Assembly: GCA_020650975.1 (NCBI GenBank)
Contig: JAIPMN010000226.1
Coordinates: forward strand, 1-30,479
DNA: 30,479 nucleotides
Source: Apostichopus californicus
Taxonomy: Eukaryota; Echinodermata; Holothuroidea; Aspidochirotida; Stichopodidae
Direction: 5' to 3'
Positions 23,221-30,479 of the stretch are shown piece after piece (the first letter of the stretch is position 1; each line of letters begins with the position of its first letter). The notes beneath the pieces are model-generated. The model searched no databases, was not told the origin of the DNA, and saw nothing but the letters and a program-made list of their open reading frames with translations. The position numbers and the translations under genes are program-made.

Positions 23221-23516
23221 ACATAGTATCGTCTTTGTATGATACAGTGTGACCGCTGCTTGTACCATTACAGTGTGACCGCTGCGTACTGCCTTGGTTC
23301 CACAGCTTAGATCTTCAGCTGGTATTTGGCAACAGAAGCTGTTTGACTTGGCAAAGTACAGTAGACCAAGAATCCAATTAACACATACCAATGTAGGGAA
23401 TGAGGCTGATGGCCAAATATCCCTCTGGCTGTCAGCAAATCGTCACTAAATGTTCCTACCATGTTATGCCGAATGTCATTTGATCCTTTCTCTATCTCTC
23501 TCTCTCCCATCTGCAG

Positions 23517-23593
23517 ATTCCAGGAAGACACTGAAGGATGTCCTGGAAGAATTTCATGGTAATGGGGCCCTCTCACAGTACAATGCAGAACAG
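23517..23593 (+). CDS. DGK: Type I diacylglycerol kinase, RVH-domain exon (first certain exon)
   Basis: Diacylglycerol kinases phosphorylate diacylglycerol to phosphatidic acid at membranes and so end DAG signalling; type I isoforms are Ca2+-regulated. This 77-base exon encodes, after two bases of a split codon, SRKTLKDVLEEFHGNG and then ALSQYNAEQ. That is a close match to the N-terminal recoverin-homology region of DGK beta (STKKLKDVLEEFHGNG-type) and gamma. The acceptor is textbook: a long CT tract then CTGCAG|ATTC. The donor is CAG|GTAAGA. The exon starts in phase 1 and ends in phase 0, matching the next exon. The residue before Ser would be Tyr in the canonical family (xAT = TAT), or Asp if joined to the candidate exon at 8211. 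Beta versus gamma cannot be decided, and an invertebrate type I gene may be co-orthologous to alpha, beta and gamma. Confidence 0.93.
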
Positions 23594-24444
23594 GTAAGAA
23601 GGAAGAGTCAAATGAATGAAAGATAATAATAAATGGTAGTTGCAGGGTTCAACCAATACTGGGTATCATCTGACTTTGTTCCATACTCTTCTATGATTCA
23701 TGTTTGCTATTGGTCTAATAGAAGGCAATGAAATGGAATTACTAGACCTGTGCAAGCATTAATGGTTTGATTATCTCAGTCTCTGTCATACAGCTTATAT
23801 CATAGGAGTTATGCCATAAGGCAATGGTCTGCAAATTGTCACACCCAAAACCCCAGAATCATCATTGAAGACAGAGCCATAACCCACCAGACTCCTCTCC
23901 CCCCCCCCTCCCCAACCACTGAGAATTCATGTTGAGAATACATGAAAGCTAGCTCATACTATGGACTTGATGTTAATAATAAGATTAACTTAATTGATCT
24001 CTATCAGCAAGCTTTTCAGAAAACTGTCGATAATTTTTTTATGAAGTCTCGAAATTAGGCCCATTGAAAGTTTTTGCCATTCAACTTCTGTCACGCCTCA
24101 TGGTTTTCAGGACCGTCGCTGTAAGGACTACTTACCTAGGTACGAAACCATGAATTCGCACTATCCCGCATATCTTCCGAGTACAGTCTCTGTACATTAT
24201 ATTTAACACTTTTGTGCCTAATTCTCATTTAGCTCATAAGCTCTCCCCCTCCCTTCCCCCCATTTACAAAGATATAGTAAAAGAGTTTTATAATTATTGA
24301 AATAATGAAATACACATCTTATTTTCATTGAACCTCTTAAAAAAATCTGCATGTAATGCCATTATCCGATTCAGCTTACTCGTGTACTTTTGTAACGGTT
24401 TTAAAGATAAAATTTATTCGCCATGCTATTACAGTACAAGTGTT

Positions 24445-24457
24445 CCCCCCCCCCCCC
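24445..24457 (+). repeat. Poly-C tract (13 C)
   Basis: One of six G or C homopolymers of at least 10 bases inside the 5.8 kb intron. Confidence 0.9.
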
Positions 24458-25653
24458 AAATACCTTGTTTGAATCTGTGTAAATTATCATCTGTATCAGG
24501 TGCAATTACACATGAAAGCAGATAACCTGCTACCTAATTTTACAGGTCAGTCTCCCAACTTTCTGCAGAGATTTTGCTGTTTTCTTGGTAAACTACTTTT
24601 TAAACAGATATTGATCGAGGGGTCTGAAAATCCAATGAGAGAGGTTAATGAAAGTAAATCAATAAGAACGATTTTTGAGTTACACTGATGAAGCGTTGTG
24701 AGAACGCACCGTTCTTTCAACGTAGAGAATTTTGGAGGTGGAGGGAGGGGGGGGGGCAGGATGCGAGCTGAGAATGGTATTGTTCAAGGTTGTTTCATTT
24801 GAATCAGTTTCTTGGTCTCTAACTATAACTGCTGCGTTATTAGGGAGGACACGGTTTGCAGCTATGGTGTTGCTGCACATACATCGCAGTACTATGTATT
24901 AAAGACATCCAAGTTTACAAGATGTCAATGTTCTTTGGGTTTGAACAATGCTGCATAGTTTTGTCAGTCATGCACTCTGAAAAGATTCAAAACAGTTTTA
25001 TGATTTCACTTGAATGTACTGTGAATTAGACCTCCTGGTTTTTGTACTAAAGTTTACCTTACAAATTTAACTTTGTGTTTACAGCTTATTTTGTAATGAG
25101 TTTGGATGTTAAAGGTATGCTGTATTGGTCCCAAGTATGCTAGAAATTCAAATATGGTCACCCTTTGTCAAAATTCTTAAACTTTTTTTATTACAACCTT
25201 CGAAATTGTCCTCACTGGGACATTCAGTCATCTTGTGTGCTACTTAAAAATGTCTGAGAACAATTTGGAGACTAAAGACCTCCAGGAAAGTACTTTTTGA
25301 AAACTTCTAGCAATTATAGCATGTCATAATTTGGGGCCTATACTGACTGCCTTTAAATTCAGCATTAATGGAGACTCTGGGTTAAACTTTGCTTTATTAG
25401 AGCTGTTAGTCATCAGCTAGCATATTGACCTCCTGGTTGATACAAGTGTGAGGGGTTTCACTGTATGTTTGAATCTGGTCCACATGACTGGGTTTGTACA
25501 CTGTAGGCACGTTGCCAAAGAGGCATAAACCTAATCATCATAGTTGTTAGTCTGTGTTTACCTCCATGGTCTGTGTAATAGAGAAAAGATCCAGCTTGAT
25601 TTTTAGAGAGGAGGGAATGTGGTTCCGAGGTCATTACAGGTTATATGGGAATT

Positions 25654-25664
25654 GGGGGGGGGGG
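25654..25664 (+). repeat. Poly-G tract (11 G)
   Basis: A run of 11 G followed by A and GGGG, so an extended quadruplex-capable stretch. Confidence 0.9.
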
Positions 25665-27085
25665 AGGGGTCTGGGATCTCTACCTAGAGAAATAAAATGA
25701 AAGTTTAGACATCAAATGGTGTATTGCGATGCATATTTAACCAATAAATCTGTAGTCTTTAATATTCAGATCTACATACAACATGGTGCTAATAAATACA
25801 TTTAATTCTTTTGGTGTGAGGTCGAAATGGGAGGTATTGAGAGGGGGTTATATCCCCTGGATCCCCATCTGTTGGTTGTTACCTTAATATTCAATAGTGG
25901 TCTCTTGGAAGAAGCAAGAACCCACAATATCTTCTGTCCGTTCAACAGGGGAATGAATTACAGTTCCTGATCTGTAAATGCCAAGGTTCACGTTGATATC
26001 TGTCGCCTAAATTTCACCCAAGCCTGGCTCACTAAGTCATATATTTCTTGATCATGTCATATTAAACAAGGGATATAAACCCTTTAGATTACTAATGAAA
26101 CAAGAGATTAAAAAGCATGTAATTGCTGGAGGCGTGCAGTTTGTCTTCAGTCAGATATATAATTGCCAGGGATGTTACCGGCCTACCCGTCTCTATCACG
26201 TGGGATGTCTTTAATACTGCTGCATTTTCTTCTTGGTCTCGGCGTTGCTTCCCTTTGTCACATAAATGCTGTTAAAGTGCCACTATGGAAATGTACCGTA
26301 CAGTTCATTACTGATACCAGTTTGTGGTTTTGAGTTGATTAGGGGAAAAGCTGTTAGTTTAATTATAACTCCGTCTGGTGACATAAAGTCAGGGGGTGGT
26401 CTGAAGGAAAACTTCACGCAGCCCTTCTGGTGCTGCTCTTTGCGTGTGTGCGTGATAAAAAAAAAAAAAGGAAGAAGAAGGAGGGTGTTGCAGGTAAAAT
26501 GTGGCCCCAGGGAAGGCACTCTACATATTACAAGAGGTTCATAAAGTACAAGCGGCCATGATCTTTGGCTTGAGCAACTGTAACATTTGGAAATAAATAC
26601 TTTATATTTGGGTGTATAACCGCATACAAAATGGAGTGAGGGGTCCTTGCCAGGGACCAAGCAGGCAATGAAAGGCTTGAAGAGGACCTCAGTTAGTATA
26701 AGATGGGTTTCTGCAACACCATTATCTCAGTCCTCTCTCAGGCTCCTAGTGGTCATTTTTGGCTCAAGAATTTTCTTTCAGATGTTTTCTCTGCAGATGA
26801 TTTCTCTGCAGTGTTTGTAGAAAGTGAAAGTATAAAATGGAGCTCATCTATAAAGAAGACTAGTACTGCATTATACACATAGAGAAATTATTCTTCTGTT
26901 AATTGCAACATTGCATTTGTCTCTGTGAAGTCATAATGATATTAATGGTGAATGTTTGACGACAAAACGAGTTGATTCGATCGAGAAGCATGAATCTGTC
27001 CTTAATGAATTTAATTGGAAATTTGTTGGTTAGGATGACATTCAGTGCAACCTACTGTATGGTGTGTGCGTCTTAATATTGGTTT

Positions 27086-27152
27086 GGGAGGGTGATAGGG
27101 AGGGTGATAGGGAGGCGGTTAGGGAGGGGGTTAGGAGGGAGTTAGGGAGGGG
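27086..27152 (+). repeat. G-rich repeat with TTAGGG/GATAGGGAGG units
   Basis: Irregular tandem units such as GGGAGGGTGATA and GGGAGGGGGTTA contain many GGG runs and several TTAGGG or TTAGG words. Quadruplex formation is likely. It resembles telomeric sequence only loosely, and the unit is not a perfect hexamer. Confidence 0.75.
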
Positions 27153-28228
27153 ATAATGGTGCAGGTGAGACGGTGAACTAGCAATGCATTCTCATATGTC
27201 TGGAATTCATTGACTAGTCTTGACCGCTACAAGTTTTTATCTTGTATTAATAAGAAAGTGAACATGTACATCCAGATGAATTACAACAATTTAAGCCCTC
27301 CTTTAACTTTCTAGGCCAGCTTCTGGTTTAATCTGTTTAAATACAAATCAGGTTTACATGAATGTAGAAAAAGACTTCTGTTGTTGGTCAAGTATTGAGA
27401 CAGAAGAAGTAAACACAAATGAAGGGAAGAAAAAACAAAAAAACATACGATGGGATTAAATTTATGAGTGTCTGTTTTTACATTTCACTGCTTTGAGTGA
27501 TATAATCTTATGTTTCCTAGACAGAGCCATAGCCTGTGAGGCCAAGGGGGGGGGGGCAGGGGGCAGCCGTTCCCCTGAGATTTTCACTTCCTAAATGAAA
27601 GTAGGCCTACGATAATGTGAACGCCTGGACAGTGTACGCAATTTCAGTTGGTTTTGTTTGATTTCATCAGTCAGCAGTTTGCAACATCACGATTTAAGGC
27701 ACGTATTGTCGAAAATGGCGTTCAAAATGAACCCAAGGTTTATTTTAACTACTCATCATGACTATGCAAGATTACGGATGCTATGGCTGTTTGTTTGTTT
27801 TGGTTTTCACAGTTTAGTTAGAATAATAATAAATGTAGAGAGCTTATAAGATTTAACCTGGGTGAACAGTGTAGCAGTCTAAAGTGAAATGATGTTGCCC
27901 TAACTACACTGAAGTCAAGTGTTCTGTAGGTTAAGCTCTTTAGTCTTGTAACTAATGCACAGCAATGGTGTGTATTGTTAATACAACAGCTGAACCATCG
28001 ACCCAAGACATTGTGTTCAGCAACCATTGATTAGATTCTCAACATAAAGAATGTTTTGATGCAACTAACCAGGCCTGGGAAGTGCCAATTCTGACAACCT
28101 GGGAGGTAATTTTTGGCAAACATTTGCATGGTATGCTACCCTTAGATATTATGATGATGTTCCCTGCTTTTAATTAATTCCTTATCTTTATCAGGGAAGT
28201 TCATAAACAAGGCCATGACCTCAACTGT

Positions 28229-28241
28229 CCCCCCCCCCCCC
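28229..28241 (+). repeat. Poly-C tract (13 C)
   Basis: A run of 13 C followed by AGGG. No coding context. Confidence 0.9.
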
Positions 28242-29373
28242 AGGGATTCTACGCAGGCTATAGCCCTGCTGGAGGTTTAACTATAACCTCAATTGTAAAT
28301 GAGAGATTTTGGTTTTAAAACTGTAAAGTACATGAAACTGTACAAACAAAAACGATGACAGTTGCAAAATTGAAGTACACTTTTGGACATTAATTAGCCC
28401 CTTTGTGGTTTAAATTTTTTTTTTTGCAATGCTTTGGTATCTCAGGTCCTTGACTTTCCTTTCATAAAGTTTAGATTTAATGTCAACAGTATATAACCAA
28501 CCAAAACCTGTATTTGATACAACAATTGAGAATGGAGAGCAAAATAAATATACAAAAATAAAAAAAAAAAAACACCCTGGTAATTGCCCCATCCAAAACA
28601 AGGCTTTTTTAATATGGCATGATGTTTGTGTATAAATTATGAAATGTTTTACAGAGAGAGAATAATTTTTTTTGGACTGCTGACCAAACTGGTAATTTAA
28701 AAGGTGTCATATTTCTGACAAGAAATTGCTTAAATGTCAAACGTGACAGTCAAGATTCATGTCACACAAAAACAATAAGAAATCATTTTATTCCAGCATT
28801 TTAATTTACATTCTTATCTGTGTCTAATCAAATCTTGCTCTTTTTCACGTTCATAAACTACTGGCCCACAGCAGGGCACAAGCTGGGGAACAGGGGGGTC
28901 GGGCCCCATATCTCTGTGCAGACTAAATACTGTGCCCCCTCCCTGTGCTAGCATAATGTAACTTCACATGTTACAGGACAGTTAGGGATATTGCACCCCT
29001 TCTTAAAATTGGTTGGTACCCTTTGATATATTGTCCTTGCCCCTCCAACTCAGAATTCCTGGCTATGGGCCTGGTAAGCTGTCATAATGGTTAAGCACTG
29101 TGTCCCGCCCCCAATGACCCATCTTCTTGGGTCACAGCCCACTTCCTTTCCCTTCAACCTCAAAAGTGTCAAAATGATGCAAATAATGGAATCAAAATGA
29201 ATAATAACTTTGGTTGATCTTGTGGAGGCAGCATGCTTGAGCTGTAGAGTTTGTGTGTTCAATGATTTGTCAGTCAGTGTGGATATTGCTAATCGATGCC
29301 CTCAGCGAGATTGAACCGTTCGATCACGGCGGGAACTTGCAGGATATTAACCTTGACCATCTCTCTCCCACAG

Positions 29374-29608
29374 CCTATTAACTATGACGGCTTTAAACTC
29401 TTCATGGAGACCTACCTGGAGGTGGACATGCCCGAGGACCTCTGCAGACACCTCTTCCTCTCGTTTGTTAAAAAGACACCGGGGGCGGGAGCTCTGGCAG
29501 TGACGGGAGCTAAAGACCTGACTGGAGCCGTGGCGGCGACCACCAAGACAGCTTGTGCACCAATCACAGGAAGTCATGGCAACTTACTGGACTCGGGGCA
29601 GAGTGAAG
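29374..29608 (+). CDS. DGK: Type I diacylglycerol kinase, RVH C-terminal part plus linker exon
   Basis: After the acceptor CTCTCTCCCACAG the exon encodes PINYDGFKLFMETYLEVD, then MPEDLCRHLFLSFVKK. This aligns with the second half of the RVH region, closest from memory to DGK gamma (ISYDVFKLFMRAYLEVDLP) and beta (IDFEGFKLFMKTFLEAELP). The remaining ~40 residues are a low-complexity Ala/Gly/Thr linker (GALAVTGAKDLTGAVAATTK), as expected before the EF hands, where isoforms vary most. The exon joins the 23517 exon in phase 0 and is 235 bases, so it ends with one base of a codon. I place the donor at AAG|GTTTGT (29609), which is weaker than consensus. Unspliced, the frame would run 50 more lysine-rich codons to TGA at 29758. 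No EF-hand, C1 or catalytic exon follows in the window. Confidence 0.93.
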
Positions 29609-30479
29609 GTTTGTTGTTTGAAAAAAAAAATGCTTTTGAGCAAAAAATAAGAAAAAAAAACTTGAAAGGAAACACGGGTGTGATACATAACAGAGTAGAA
29701 TTTTTAAAGAGAATATTCTACTTCCTTAACGATTGTGAAATACGTGAGAACGTCTCCTGATGCATGGCAGTAATGCCTGTAAATAATATCATATTTTATT
29801 TTTATTTGATGATAAATTTGAAAGTATCTTTAACTTAAAAGTTCATTGTTGATCAGATCATCCACTCTGTCTGCAGTACAGAAACATCAGAGCATAAAAA
29901 CGAGTGTTTTCTTTCAACCCAGAGCGTTTCCCTCGCGAATCTGATATATTTTTTTCCCTATTTTTTTTGTGTGTGAAAACATGGGATAAAGTGTGGTATG
30001 ATCCGCATTCTTTATCAGCTTGCATATTGTTTGTTATGAAAAGAGTGACATTTATATGCAGAGAATGCAAATAAAGGCAGGTTACAGCAGGTTCTTGTCA
30101 AGATATCTACGTATGGATATGACCAAGCAGCCGATGATGTAGCTGGCAGGAGGAGTAGTCTGCTTCCCGAGGGGATATTTGAGCTGGCGTGGCAGATTGG
30201 TAGAATGGAGTTGCTCTTCTTTCCAGCTAGGCTCCACTCGGACAGTTGTGAAGATTCAGAGTAAGGATCGGAGTGTAGGATTACCAAACAAATAATACTC
30301 CAGTAAAAGGAAACCTGTCATCGTCCTACTAATGCGATTGAGTGGTCGCAGTATTAGCTTTCCAATACGGATAGGAGTCGGCAAAGGAAGAGGAGGAGGA
30401 GGAGGAGAAGCAGAAATGAAGCTGCTGTATTGAATTAAGTAACCTAAAATGTACTGTATATATGTATGTATGTATGTAT
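29609..30479 (+). other. Start of the next DGK intron (runs off the window)
   Basis: No EF-hand-like exon is seen. Contents are AT-rich sequence, T-rich tracts near 29940-29970, a GGA microsatellite at 30389-30412 and a TATG microsatellite at the right edge (about 30460-30479). Confidence 0.7.
30389..30412 (+). repeat. GGA microsatellite
   Basis: GGAAGAGGAGGAGGAGGAGG-type purine tract, quadruplex- or triplex-prone, intronic. Confidence 0.8.

Larger units (their letters stand above)
19427..23516. other. Candidate intron, right part
   Basis: No recognised exon up to the polypyrimidine tract before 23517. It contains a 96-base-offset duplication at 20612-20800 and a 169-base-offset duplication at 22880-23220. 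The 21480-22100 stretch is more mixed in composition and could hold regulatory sequence, but shows no specific signal I can name. Confidence 0.5.
23594..29373 (+). other. DGK intron between the two RVH exons (5.8 kb)
   Basis: Bounded by donor GTAAGA and acceptor CTCTCTCCCACAG. No further exon is needed, because the flanking exons join in phase 0 and run collinearly with the family sequence. It contains poly-C/poly-G runs (23899-23908, 24445-24457, 24747-24756, 25654-25664, 27546-27556, 28229-28241), a G-rich repeat at 27086-27152 and a degenerate hammerhead-like motif at 24685-24714. Short ORFs in it, for example 26266-26660 on both strands, lack motifs. Confidence 0.85.

Noticed and set aside
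26283..26660. 125-codon minus-strand open frame
   Set aside because: It is the longest minus-strand frame but has no domain or motif, contains a low-complexity Phe/Leu run from a poly-A tract, and sits inside the DGK intron.

Overview
This is an animal nuclear DNA window: AT-rich, mostly intronic or intergenic, full of simple repeats and minisatellites, with no operons and no long ORFs. The one gene I can identify with confidence is a type I (Ca2+-regulated) diacylglycerol kinase of the DGK beta/gamma kind, on the + strand. Two coding exons of its N-terminal recoverin-homology (RVH) region are clear, at 23517-23593 and 29374-29608. Both have good acceptors, compatible phases and an unmistakable family sequence. 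The EF hands, C1 domains and catalytic domain must lie beyond the right edge. The protein, the base composition, the many poly-G/poly-C runs and the marine-invertebrate style repeats suggest an invertebrate deuterostome, perhaps an echinoderm such as a sea cucumber. The organism call is an inference.

Layout. 1-7080: no recognised gene; AT-rich DNA with poly-G/poly-C runs, a strong G-quadruplex motif and an AT minisatellite. 7080-8349: a more CpG-containing stretch that looks like a promoter and 5' leader. It ends in a candidate first coding exon (ATG at 8211 inside a CAAGATGGCGGC start/YY1-type motif). Its donor leaves phase 1, which is what the first certain DGK exon needs. 8350-23516: a 15.2 kb candidate intron. 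It holds a 31-copy 41-bp minisatellite that starts with a fold-back, a hammerhead-ribozyme-like motif of the Penelope-element kind directly after that array, a second minisatellite with a 157-bp three-unit higher-order repeat, an interspersed-repeat fragment, and a possible acidic exon at 19324-19426. 23594-29373: a 5.8 kb intron. 29609-30479: the start of the next intron.

The main biological point is the 5' end of the kinase gene. The usual RVH opening (an LSPxEFxxLQxY-type motif before the STKKLKDVL-type helix) is not visible in the window. Two other candidate 5' exons can be spliced in frame to the RVH exon, so alternative promoters or N-termini that replace half of the RVH domain are possible. 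The most notable non-coding signal is the hammerhead-like fold at 11721-11760 next to the 41-bp array.
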